Assembly: GCF_026212465.1 (NCBI RefSeq)
Contig: NC_080050.1
Span: 31,295,070-31,359,069, forward strand
Direction of reading: 5' to 3'
DNA length: 64,000 nt
From: Amaranthus tricolor
Taxonomy: Eukaryota; Streptophyta; Magnoliopsida; Caryophyllales; Amaranthaceae
The notes under the pieces are model-generated. The model was not told where the DNA came from. It made no database searches and saw nothing but the letters and a program-made list of their open reading frames with translations. The translations under genes and the position numbers were made by a program. Shown here one piece after another: positions 12,576 to 23,607 of the stretch. Each line of letters starts with the position of its first letter. The stretch's first letter is position 1.

Positions 12576-14890
12576 TGAGCCCATATAATTTACACAATTC
12601 TCTAATTGATTATTTTAAAAATGTAGATCATCACTTTAAGGTTATAAGTAATCACTTTAAGACAACAAGATTATTTTTAATTGATTCATAATAACAAACA
12701 CCACCTGCAACTTCAAATAAATAAAAAATGTATATTTCCTTGGAAACCATTATAACAAATGACTACTTAAAAAAAAAATGATGCATGAATTACATAATAA
12801 AGGTGATTTTCATACAATATTTGGCTTCTTATAAAAAAGAGAAGGTATGTAAACATATAAGACTTATAAGTAAAAGATGGTGCAGAACTATTCAATCCCA
12901 ATACATGTTTCACATGGCTGGTTAGTTGTAGTATGTCATTGTTATTCCATTTGTATTGCTAAACTGAAAAATCAAGCTTATGATAAAAGCCAAAAGGACC
13001 ATAAAATAATAATACAGCCAAACTAAACTTATGCGTGCGAATATTTCGAGCATCTACTGAATATTACTCCACTATTCAAGTTTATATACTTCCCTCGTGT
13101 CAATGAATTTGCTTAGATTTACTATTTTATTCATTAAAATGAATATATTATGTTTGAAAATGATGATTTCATTTGAAAATTTGAAAATGACTCAAATTTA
13201 TTGTTTGGTAAATAAAAAATTTTCAAAGTTGAATTTGGATCAAATTCCAATATTATTTTTAAAGTATTTAAAGTTGGAATTTGAAAATGACTATCCAAAT
13301 CTTGTCATTCTCAAATTTCTCATTTATAATTTCATAAATTAAAATAAAATACTTGTTTCCAAACACTACATTATTTTATTTCTAATATTAGATTTGGCCC
13401 TACTATTTTTACTCTTAATAATTTTTGTTTTATTTATCATAAATTCTTAAATGAAACTGTCTCATATTGAGACTATTTCTATAGTAAGGAGATCACTTAT
13501 AATTTTAAAATGATCAATTAAAAGGACTAATCATATAAACAAAATTTATGGTAAGATAATTTCATACAAAATAAGTAATTTAATTATAAATTGTTACTTA
13601 ATTTCTTAATTTTTGTTTTATTTGTAAAAAAAGGGGTAACTAACTAAACATATGGTTTCACGTTCATTTTTAAAGCAAATTAATTAATCCTTCATCCTTT
13701 TCTTCTTTTTATTATGTCGATGCGATAGTATGCGCTATTCATGTGTCATAGCCTTGGAAAGTTATCATGCACGCTGTCTCACCATCAAATCTCAAAATTT
13801 CAACCGAATATAATAATTCTTTAAGTGTTACTTCATATAATACTTCAATGTTGTTGAAAGTTGCAAAATATTGGGTGTGTTCGATTGGAACTAATGCTTA
13901 AAAGTTGTTTGTTAGTGCAATTACAAATATTGGCTATAGTTTTGAAACCCAAATATTTAAGTTAGTTATAGAAGTATTTGGTGATAATTAAAATTATTAA
14001 TTGTTTTTGACTTAAGGTAAGGTGTTTGGCAAAATAACTTTTTAATTGACTTTTTACTTTTTAAGTGCTCAAACAGCCAAAAAACAATTAATAAATAATT
14101 TTTAAGTCAATTCAAAAGTTATTTTTCAACTAAACTGAAAAACTAATTTTTAAACCAAAATCATTTCCATATAAAAATTGTTAATGATAGTGGTTTTACC
14201 CTTGCCAACTCTTCAAAAATCAAGATGACTCAGTATATTATCCACATGTAAGAAATGTTATTCTGCAAATAAAAATTAATTATTCAAAGAGATTTTAAGG
14301 TTTTTTGAATACAAAAATCAATTAGCTTATTATTTTCGAAAATTTATAAGTAAACGAAATAAGTGGAACAATTAAGAAATAAAATTATAGCAAATTGATT
14401 AAAACCGACAAATAATTCATATCTCTATCCTTAAGAGTGATGAATGATGATGATTTGAGCACATGCACATATGCACTGTTGCACCCTTCATTATATAGAA
14501 AAAAGTGTTGGTTTGACTAGCAATTTTAGGATGTAAAATAATAGTCAGGATGAAAAAAAGATAAATTAAATTTTTAGATGAAAATTAAAGAAATATTATG
14601 AGTTATAGTCAAAAATTGAATTATGACAAATTATATTGGACATATCAAAATGGATATACACCAAAATTGGTGGCGTAGAAGTAAAAATTCCAAAGAAAGC
14701 CTCGTATGAAGTTATTTCACAATAATTTTATGTGCACAAATCTTAAAAGATTAAAATAATAAGTATTTTTACTTGAGAAATACAATCAAGTATATTTATT
14801 AAAAAATACTTATTTATTATTATTAAGTTAATATACACTAAATAGCGTAGAACAAATCTATAAAAGATTATTAATATCATAGTATGAAAT
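12576..14890. other. Intergenic, AT-rich, no gene recognised
   Basis: No supported coding region. A short fold-back with arms of about 25 bp (AAATAACTTTTTAATTGAC and its complement) lies at about 14029-14130. Confidence 0.55.
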
Positions 14891-14897
14891 ATATTTA

Positions 14898-16564
14898 GGG
14901 GCCGTTTGGTTCGCACAAGGGAATCGGAATGGAATCAGGAAAGGGAATGAAGGAGAAAGAAATGGATTCCCCTAATTTAGCCTAGTTGTTTGGTTGTGTT
15001 CAGGAAACGGAATGAACTGCTGAATGATTCCCTTTGTGACTGTTTGGTTCAAGCTAAGGAATCAAAATTTGATTTTTTAAATTCTTTTATATTTTCTCCA
15101 AAAATAAGTAGTTGTTATATGATAAACTTGAAAAAATTATTTTTTGAAAAAACATAACTCTAAATAATAACAACGTAGCTCGATTAATTATTTTTTGAAA
15201 AAACATAACTCTAAAAGAACACCAAATGTGTATCGATTTATACGAAGATAGTTCCTACACAAAGTGTCACTTTCTCTAATCATTCTATTCAAGTTGTGCA
15301 ATCTCATTTTTCTCCTAGTTTTTTTATCAAGCTTAACATAATGGGAATCGTATATAGTTTTTCTCATCGAGTACAACATCAAATGTAGCAACACAACACA
15401 ATTAATCATAGTAATTATGAACCGAATACAATCCCAATTTCTCTTCCTTTTCAAAGAAGTACCAATGCTAGCCATTTTCTGTACAAATGAACATCAATAA
15501 GAACATCAAAGAATTACCAAGCACCTTGTTTCCATGTATTCTTGAAAACCAAACAAACAAACAAACAATGATACATAATCAAGTTTCTAAAATCCCAATT
15601 TTTAATCATACTAAAACAACATCAATAATCCCAATTTCTAAAATCCCAAGTTTCTAAAACAACATCAATTTGGATATCAACAATCAACAAGATTCAACAA
15701 TCAACAGCAACACGATATAGTTAATGATACAGCAACAAGATTCATCAATTTAATCATACACCAATACTGCTTCAACAATCAACACCATACAAGATTCAAA
15801 CATCAATTTAAATGGGAAATCAACAAGCATCAACAAGCATCAACACAGTGAACTCAAATTTGGTTTCAACAGCAACAAGATTCAAGCAACTGAAAACGAA
15901 GATTCAACTTTTAATGGAACAATACTGTTAATGAAAACGAAGATTCAAGCAACAAGATTCAAGCAACTGAAAACGAAGATTCAACTGTTAATGGAACAAC
16001 ACTGTTAATGAAAACGAAGAATCAAGCAACAAGATTCAAGCAACAGCATCAATAGCTAAATCTAAAACGAACGATTTCAACAGCATCAACAACATCAATG
16101 GAACTCAAATGGGAAAACGAACGAAGGAGCAGAAAACGAAATCTAAAACCTAAAATTGGAGATTCCGTTAATGGAGAAAGAAGAAAAAGCAACAAAAAAG
16201 CAAACGAAAACAGCAGCAGAAATCTAAAAAAGGAGAAAGAAGAAAAAGGAAGACTCACCTGTTAATGGAGATTCCGTTAATGGAGGCGCAGCAGCAGCAG
16301 CAAGGAGGCGCGAGGAGGGAGGCGCGAGGAAGGAGGCAGCAGCAGCAGTAGGGAGGCGAGGAAGGAAGCAGGAGCTGAATGGGGAAGGGAATGGAATGGG
16401 AAAGTGGAGGGGGAGGTGGGGAATGGGGATTACGTGATTTAGGTTAACCAAAACCTAAAATTGGGTAAACGGAATGATTCAAAATGCGAACCAAACAACA
16501 TCAAAGGGAATGGGGTATTTTCATTCCCTTTCCCTTTCCTTAATACCCCCAACCAAACGCCCCC
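14898..16564 (-). mobile_element. PIF/Harbinger element, internally deleted
   Basis: Terminal inverted repeats GGGGCCGTTTGGTT (left) and, on the other strand, GGGGGCGTTTGGTT (right) match at 13 of 14 bases. The element is bracketed by a 3-bp TTA duplication at 14895-14897 and 16565-16567, the standard Harbinger target. Sub-terminal sequence repeats GGGAATGG-like words. At 1667 bp it is far shorter than an autonomous element. It keeps only the start of a transposase-like frame plus low-complexity AACAAGATTCAAGCAAC-type repeats (about 15880-16045). Confidence 0.9.
15188..15475 (-). pseudogene. Harbinger transposase N-terminal remnant
   Basis: A 95-codon frame from ATG at 15475. Its second half, RRKMRLHNLNRMIRESDTLC followed by RNYLRINRYTFGVLLEL, resembles the N-terminal helical part of plant HARBI1-like nucleases. 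The DDE catalytic region is absent and the frame stops after about 95 residues, so it cannot encode an active nuclease. It lies inside the Harbinger element, which confirms its origin. It may mark the 5' end of an internally deleted copy. Confidence 0.7.
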
Positions 16565-17414
16565 TTAATGTTAATGTACCTAGCATCTCTAGGTGTTATG
16601 CAATTAAGTATCCTTTCTAGGGTTTCACACTCTGAATAGTCATCTTCTCGAACCCAAAACCCATGGATATAAGACCTTAGACTACATCTTTTATAAAATA
16701 TTGCATTTTGCATAGGGTTTAGAGCCTAAAAAGTTATAATCCTTGATACCATAACTAAAAGTATTGATACTAATTTCAACCTAATTAAATTAATACCGAC
16801 ATTAGCTAACTTATGCATTTTGTTTATTGGAATTTGATCCCATTCGCTAACCTCTTATCTCATCTATCTTGATGCAAATTACTATGTACAAAGTAGCATA
16901 CCTAGACACATGACTTGCATGCCATCAAAGCTCATTTGACCATGCTATCCTCTTACAGTGAGAATATGTTTTAGCTTATTACCTCCATTCTGAAATACTT
17001 GTAACTAATTATAATATGTTGTGTCGGAAAATATTATATCAATTACAAGTATAATAAAACGAAAGAATTAAACATGTTTGAAAAACGGATAAATGCTGAT
17101 TGTCAGTAGTTGATTGAAGTGACTGATTTAAATAATTGTTTTATCAATTTGTTTGACCAATTGATTTTGAACTCATTGTTAGGAGGCAATTTTTTTTTAA
17201 AATAGCTAAGTCATAACAATAGATGATTCAACCACCCAACCATTATTTGTATCAAAATAATGTAACTAAGTAATTTTACCAAACATCAATAACAAAATTT
17301 TAATCTATTAGGAAAATTATATTACATGAAGTAGTATTTACAATTCACTACATACTATCACTACTCACCATATAAAGTTACTTTTAAGTTATCTTATTTT
17401 TATTAGCTTTGAGG

Positions 17415-17640
17415 ATTAATACGAGAGACGATCTTTTTAGATATCATCTTTAATTGAATTGGATCATTATATATTTTTAAAAAACTTATAAGTAAGCATT
17501 AAGAATGATCTAAGTAGACATTTAAGATACAGTAAGTAAGCATTAAGGATAATATAAGTAGGCATTAAGAAAATGGTAAGTAGGTATTAATCTTTAATGG
17601 ACTAAACTTGAACGTCTCTCAAATAGATGGTCTCTTAGAA
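17415..17640. repeat. Dispersed repeat with internal 'AAGTAGRCATTAAG' units, copy 2
   Basis: It has the same order of words as 8997-9265: a GAGAGACGATC start, several TAAGTAGGCATTAAG variants, a TTTAATGGACTAAACTTGA stretch and a final CGTCTCTCAAATAGATGGTC. This supports a dispersed mini-element. Confidence 0.6.
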
Positions 17641-17687
17641 GACTAGCTGTATAAAGTATTCATATGTTTTTAAAATCTAAAATCATA

Positions 17688-17960
17688 TTCCCTCCTATTC
17701 AGCTTATGTGTTCTATTTCCTTTTATGGTCAAGTCACCTTAATTATCCCATTTCTATTTTTGGTATGGGTTTTTGACTTTTATGCCCTTAGTAGCTTTAT
17801 CCTATTTTCAATTATACCCTCCATTACCCATACTAATTTTACTCCCTTACATTAAAAATCCATAATGCCACTCTCTTTCCTACCCTTAGGGTTCCACTTT
17901 TGACTCTCTTTTAAAATTCGTGAAAAGTCAAATGAGACTCTCAAGGTGAATAGGAGATAG
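17688..17960. mobile_element. Stowaway-like MITE family C, copy 1
   Basis: The left end TTCCCTCCTATTCAGC and right end GGTGAATAGGAGATAG are imperfect inverted repeats next to TA. The interior (TGGTATGGGTTTTTGACTTT, CCCTTAGTAGCTTTATCC) is almost identical to 30182-30453, so it is a dispersed element of about 272 bp. Confidence 0.7.
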
Positions 17961-19286
17961 TATTAAATTAAGAATTTTTGATAAAATTTAGTGTTGATTG
18001 AAGTATTTATAATCAATGCTCAATATTTATCCTTTTACATTCTTAATTTATTAACTTAATGCTTCCTAACCTATTGTCCTTGCAGTGTTAAGATACTTTT
18101 CAATTTCAGTATTAATTTATGATATTTAATTGGTACTATGTTGCAAAATAACTACTCATAATAATAATAATAATACACTTTTAAAGTCTTACAAATATTA
18201 ATAATAATTAGTATACTTCATCCTAGGGCAATAAAACATAAAGAAGATGAACCTAATGTAACTTTAAAAATAAGGGAAAAAAGAATTAAACCTCAAAACT
18301 ATGTTAATTAAATAAAGTAAAGATTTGAGCTATTATCCTCTTTATTATAAATACGATTAGTTCTACCGGTAATCAAAGGTTTATCGCTAATTCAAATATT
18401 ATTATGCGATTTTTAAAGTTATTATTACATATATATTATATCATTTCAAAAACATTTTGCAACATTTTTAAAGTTATTATCACTTGTAAATATTGTTTCA
18501 AAATATGAATATAAAAAATGCTTTATCGGAGTAAATATTATGTACCACACAAAAAGTTCCAACAGCTCTTAACTATATAAAACATTAATCTCATATTTTT
18601 CCTATTTATATGCCATAACTAGTAGGCATTTTAATTGAATTTAAGTGTTAAAAAAAATCAAATTTCATATCAAATAAAGAGTAAGTATCAATTTTTCGAG
18701 TAAGAATTTAAATTTGATTTTCATTTAGCTCTTATTTGTGTTAATGAGTACTTGATAGAGGGACAAAGAATGCTTCCCCTACATCACCTCTTGTTTAGTA
18801 TAGTAAAAGTTAGAAAATCAATGACATTGAGCTTGTTAAAAAGACAAGTATGATTTGTTAAGCTCAAAAATTAATCCTTTTTTAGGGGTTACTATTCCAA
18901 ACTCCAAGGATTACAAAAAACTTTAGTAGTTTAACGGAATTTTAGTAACTTAACAGAACTCCGTTATATCTTTCAACCTTTTGTCCTCAATCTTGTTTGG
19001 AGTTTTGTTAGTTGATAAGTGATACTTCGAGGGATTGACTTGATCAGCTGATATCATTAATTGAATTATTTTAAATATATTGGTGTAAATAATTTGCTGT
19101 AAATTATGAAGTATGATTTATATAAATGAGTTTCTTCAATCAGTTATATTACCGAACACTAGGTTTAGATGGTTTGGTCACCCAATTATATAAAAAGCTA
19201 AAATTTTAAAACAAGTTATTTTGTCAAATTCTATCCGGGCAAATAAGACATTTAGACGGAATAGAAAGAGTACTAATGAAAATGAC

Positions 19287-19455
19287 TTGAGGTATTCAAA
19301 ACAAACCCGATAACTCTACATTTATGTGACCTGTGTAACCGAATTTAACTTAACTCGACTTCAAAACAAATGTAAAACAATAAAAAAAACAATATAAACA
19401 CAAAACTCAATTTTAAACCGTCCCAGACACAAAATCCGCCAAAGTGAACACCTAA
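19287..19455. mobile_element. hAT-type MITE family B, copy 2
   Basis: A diverged 169-bp copy of the 3259-3442 element, with ends TTGAGGTATTCA and GTGAACACCTAA. The flanks AAAATGAC (19279-19286) and AAAATGAG (19456-19463) form an 8-bp duplication with one mismatch. It lies about 0.3 kb upstream of the GRF start, so it may sit in the promoter. Confidence 0.75.
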
Positions 19456-19638
19456 AAAATGAGCCCATTGTTGCATCCTTTCCTTCTCCCTCTTGATCTC
19501 TAGCTCACTCACTGTTTTTCTCTCTCCAATTATTCCCCTTTCTTAAAATATCCTCTCTTAAAAGAGAACTAAAAGCTCTTATATTTCCTCAACAAATAAT
19601 TTAACTTTCATTCCAAAATCCTAGTACCCAATACCCAA

Positions 19639-19713
19639 ATGTCTTGTCTTCAACACTTTCACATACCATTCTTAACCAAAACAATGCAATACCACCTTCT
19701 TGCATTGCTCTAA
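19639..19713 (+). promoter_or_regulatory. Upstream ORF in the probable GRF leader (24 codons)
   Basis: An ATG at 19639, out of frame with the GRF start, opens a 24-residue frame (MSCLQHFHIPFLTKTM, then QYHLLALL). It closes with TAA at 19711-19713, 11 bases before the GRF ATG at 19725. A second in-frame ATG is at 19684. If transcription starts in the CT-rich stretch near 19480-19560, ribosomes meet this frame first. The transcript start is not proven. Confidence 0.55.
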
Positions 19714-19724
19714 TCTTCACTTTC

Positions 19725-22700
19725 ATGGAGTTTGGACTCTTGGGTTTGGGCGGGTTTCCGGGTTCTACCAATGGGTTTCCTTCGCCGTCCTTAGATCATC
19801 CATCTAAACAAAAAGAAACTTCTAGAACTTCTCTAGATGATACTATTCATGGAGAATGTAAACCCACAAAATTTGCAAAACTAAATGAGGATTTAACACC
19901 CATTAAAAACTTTCTTCCTTCTAAGCATTCATCATCTTCTCTTGCTTTCTTTGATGGACAACAAGAATTGAATATGCTTAGCTTTTCCACCCCAAAACTA
20001 GACTTTAAAAACCCACAAATCTCTGCATTTCCTTATTTTCAGCTTCCTAATTCTTATTACAATAAGAATTCAGGTAATGCGTGAATTAAGTACTTATAAG
20101 TATTTTATTTCACTAATTATCAACTGTTTATTTTATTCTTTTTGTTTAATGGTTTTGTTGTTTCCTTGTGGGTTGCAAAAAGATTCAACCTTTTATATCT
20201 TTTTACTTTTTTTTTTTCTAATTAGTATTTAATCTTCTATAAGTATTATTGAGTTTTTTGCCCCGGCGAAAAACCGCCACAACTTTAAGCGAAAATAGGT
20301 CGAAAACATTTATATCAACATAATAAAAATTTTAATTTGTTAAAAGGGATGAAAATTGATTTCAGGGTATTTGACCAATATTGTTATTGGAGTATTGACT
20401 ACTAAGACCAACAAACATTAATAGTAATCAATGAGTTCTATTATAGGCTAAATATAACCATAATTACACTAGTGAATTTTTAGGATGAGACGTGACTGAC
20501 TTTCGCCCACTAGTGTTTTGAAGACGGAGCAAAAAAGTATGGAATAAAGTGTTAGACAATCGGACTTTGTCTCAGTTGGAAGGTGAATACCTCGTTTAAA
20601 AAAATATGTTGAGTTCGATTCTCATGTAACCTTTCTTGTTAGCCTATCCCGTAATTAAGAGATTTTATCTTTTTAGTGCTTTATATTAATGGTTGAAAAG
20701 TAGAATTAAAAGTCTTTCATGTTATGTATTAAATAATTGATGTTGAAGTGTTCTTTTGTTGGTGCGTATTGTAGGATATTCCTATTCATGTACTGAAAAT
20801 GTGAATGCAAACACTTATTATCTGAATGGAGTAAGAGGACCATTCACACCATCTCAATGGTTTGAGCTAGAGCAACAAGCATTGATTTACAAGTACATCA
20901 TAGCAAATGAGCCTATACCACCTAATCTTTTGATTCCCATAAGAAGAGCTTTTGAATCAGCTGGGTTATGTACTTTTCCTGGTGGACTTCTAAGACCCAA
21001 TACCTGTAAGACTTACTTACAAATGTTATGATCTTTCTCTAACGATTGATTTGTTTTGGTTTGGTTCATGCAGTCGACTTTTATTTATCACTTTTCTTTG
21101 GTCTAATACCTTATGTCTAGATTTAAGATGTTCACATTGTTTCAATTAATCTCATAGTTATAGTTGGCAATGAGACATGATTTAATATAAATAACCTTAT
21201 ACAACAAACCAATGTTACTTGGACTAGGGTACTGATGTTGGATACTGGTACGTGTTCAAGTGTTGGATACGTCAAAATATTCAATTTTACGCCTTAAATG
21301 AAGTGTCTAAGTGTCATACCAATGTCCGAGCATTAAGGATCGGACACGGGTGCATAAAGCAAAATGAAGAGTTCGAGTAACATAGGAACAAACAATGCCA
21401 AAACCTTAAGATGGGAGGTGAATTAATCTTTTGTTGATGATGGGAATCATAGTTTTATCAAATAGGTGGGAGAAAAGCCTACGACCACTAGACCAGCTTA
21501 GGATACTCGTATGCATCTATTGACTTGGAGAAATAAGCTATTTATTACGTTAGTTTAGGAAACCATGGCCCCAAGTGTAAATATGTGAAGGACAAGGCAC
21601 CCTATAGATTTGAATTAGTTCTATATAAGGTTAGGTTTAGCACTAGAATTATTGAATGTCTGTATTAGGATTTAGCTGTGAAACATGTCTTATATAGAAG
21701 AGTATATACTTGCCTTAATAACTTCTTTAATTCACCTGTTGGATTCCCACAAATGCCCACCTACCAGTCTTTAATCAAAAGGATAAACCATTTATTGCTA
21801 AAAGAGGTGTATGTCTTTTCCTTGGCCATACCGTGAATTTATGGTTATAGGACTACATTTTAATTGGGAAAATCTGTCATGTTTTACTTGCCTTTAATCT
21901 CAACCTAAACCCGGGAGAATTTATGAAAATTCAACCAACAAACGCTGATACATACCACATTTCATTACCAATGCTATCCACTGTCTCCCATCTAGATGGG
22001 GTTTGGGAGATAACTGTAGGCAACCTTGTTTTTCTGATAGACCCTTGATAGCAAATATCATCTTCAACTTCACATTAAAATAAAAGTGCACATGATTTTA
22101 TGAGTCTATTTAATGTACTTTTATTCATTATAATTCTAACCAAAGAACTTTATTTGGCCTATTGAAACGCGCTTTATATAGGGGTTAAATAGTCCATCTA
22201 ATATATATTATGAGAATATAAACTCTTTATTGGAGGTCGTCTCATTGAAAGACGGTTTCTCAGTATCGCATTGAATTAAGGGTCAAAGGACCAACAAATG
22301 GTGATAATGACCAACAAATGGTGATAATTGGACTCATTTAAATAATTGATCACATAATAATCAGAATGATAAAAAAAAACTTACTGAATCTGGGGTACTA
22401 TTGCTAAATGGCATGCTGATATTTGACTGTGTGTGCTGTAGTTGGATATGGATGGGGTCCTTTCCATCTTGGCGTAGCCAATAACACTGATCCAGAGCCA
22501 GGACGGTGTCGTAGGACAGATGGAAAAAAATGGCGGTGCTCAAGAGATGCAGTACCTGATCAAAAGTACTGTGAGCGGCATATCAACAGAGGCCGCCATC
22601 GTTCAAGAAAGCCTGTGGAAGGCCAGTCTGGCCATTCCATCTCTGGAGCCACCACTAACAAAGCTAGTAACTCCGCTACCACCTCGTCTGCATCAGTGAT

Positions 22701-23607
22701 GTCTGGAGCTGGTCAGTCCAACAACTTTGCTATAAATCTCGATCGAAACAAGGACTTGCAGCCTACATCTTCCCTTGTTAACAGGTAACATCCCAGATTT
22801 CTGCACATTACATAAATTGGTAGAAATGTATCAGAGTTTGATCATTGATGTACTAAAACGCATTATCGTCGTTTCAGGCTTATGGTGAACAAAGAAAAGA
22901 CCAGTCAGGAAACAGGGGTTGACCTTTTATCCCCTAAAATTAGCCTGAGTTCCACCGGGAATACATTCTCTGTTACCGAGTCAACTGCAGATGATTTTGC
23001 ATTTCTCACATCTGATGCCATCTACAGCACCACAAAGACGGGATCATCTGTCTCGAGAACTTATGCCCAAGGATCCGATGCACAACAGTTTTCTCACATA
23101 TTTGTAGATGATCATGCAAGTATTTTGTGGCCTAAGTTACAAACACAATCAGACAAGACAACAGCTGATTTCATGTCTTCAACGTCTTCTCCTACAGGTG
23201 AAAGAAATACTCTTTCATCCCTTAGATTGTTTCGGGAACTTGATTCAGTCCCAATGGGCTTGAGTACGGATACTGATGTCTCAAATGAGCGGAGCACCAT
23301 TTCGTGGGAAACTTCCATGGGTGGGCTGCTTGGAGAGGTCCTTAAGATCCCCATGAGCAGTAGCTTGGGGATGCAAAGCAAGGATGTTCCGGCTTTGAAC
23401 CTCTTATCTAAGGGATACGGGGAAGGAAGCCCTCAATTGGCTTCATCTCCAACAGGTGTACTTCAAAGGACTGCACTCTGTTATTTTTCTAACAGCAGTG
23501 CAGGCAGCAGCCCTCGACCTGAAAGTGGGAAAGCACTCGAGAGTGGCAGCATTTGTTGTGACCTTATCGGTTTCACCCTTGCAAGCTCCTCTTGTCTGCC
23601 CTCATAG
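19725..23607 (+). CDS. Growth-regulating factor (GRF) transcription factor, QLQ and WRC domains
   Basis: Four exons, 19725-20073, 20775-21005, 22442-22784 and 22878-23607, total 1653 nt and encode 550 residues. The ATG at 19725 gives [11 protein letters not shown], which resembles the conserved GRF N-terminus; no in-frame ATG lies upstream. The QLQ domain (about 138-175, [20 protein letters not shown]) binds GIF coactivators. The WRC domain (about 209-252) has the C-x9-C-x10-C-x2-H zinc motif and a basic nuclear-localisation stretch, and binds DNA. The C-terminal half is Ser/Thr-rich and probably activating. GRFs drive cell proliferation in leaves and meristems. The WRC exon carries a miR396 complementary site, so post-transcriptional control is expected. 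Intron 1 holds a SINE-like copy and intron 2 a family-A MITE. Confidence 0.96.
20553..20690 (+). mobile_element. tRNA-derived SINE-like element, copy 1
   Basis: TTTGTCTCAGTTGG (20566-20579) resembles a pol III A box and GAGTTCGATTCTC (20611-20623) a B box, about 40 bases apart. The spacer contains ACCTCGT, as in the copy near 27995. It lies in GRF intron 1. The remaining sequence does not fold into a tRNA, so it is not a tRNA gene. The ends are approximate. Confidence 0.5.
21212..21383. mobile_element. MITE family A, copy 2 (reverse orientation)
   Basis: It starts ATGTTACTTGGACT and ends GAGTTCGAGTAACAT. The interior is the reverse complement of the copies at 2341 and 58567. It lies in GRF intron 2. 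Confidence 0.75.
22150..22265. repeat. Single 'gagacggtctc' mini-element in GRF intron 2
   Basis: The words GGGGTTAAATAGTCCAT, ATATATTATGAGAATATAAA and GAGGTCGTCTCATTGAAAGA match, in the opposite orientation, the units clustered at 12040-12570. It ends about 180 bases before GRF exon 3. Confidence 0.5.
22599..22620 (+). promoter_or_regulatory. miR396 target site in GRF exon 3
   Basis: The bases CGTTCAAGAAAGCCTGTGG, at the end of the WRC coding region, match the conserved plant GRF sequence complementary to miR396, and they encode RSRKPVE. The match to the known GRF site appears complete, so cleavage or repression by miR396 is expected. The miRNA gene is not in this window. Confidence 0.9.

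Larger units (their letters stand above)
16568..19280. other. Intergenic, AT-rich, no gene recognised
   Basis: No convincing coding sequence. It contains the second 'AAGTAGGCATTAAG' repeat (about 17415-17640) and a Stowaway-like element (about 17688-17960). A small (ATA)n run is at about 18160-18172. Confidence 0.55.

Noticed and set aside
13097..13342. 81-codon plus-strand frame
   Set aside because: AT-rich, rich in Ile, Leu, Asn and Lys, with no start context or domain; typical random frame in spacer.
16049..16451. Two overlapping minus-strand frames rich in Phe, Leu, Ser and Ala
   Set aside because: They are translations of low-complexity purine/pyrimidine sequence at the end of the Harbinger element, with no family resemblance.
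19639..19713. ATG at 19639 as the GRF start codon
   Set aside because: It is in a different frame and stops after 24 codons. The ATG at 19725 gives the conserved GRF-like N-terminus.
20553..20690. Possible tRNA gene
   Set aside because: It has A- and B-box-like words but no acceptor or anticodon stems, so a SINE is the better call.
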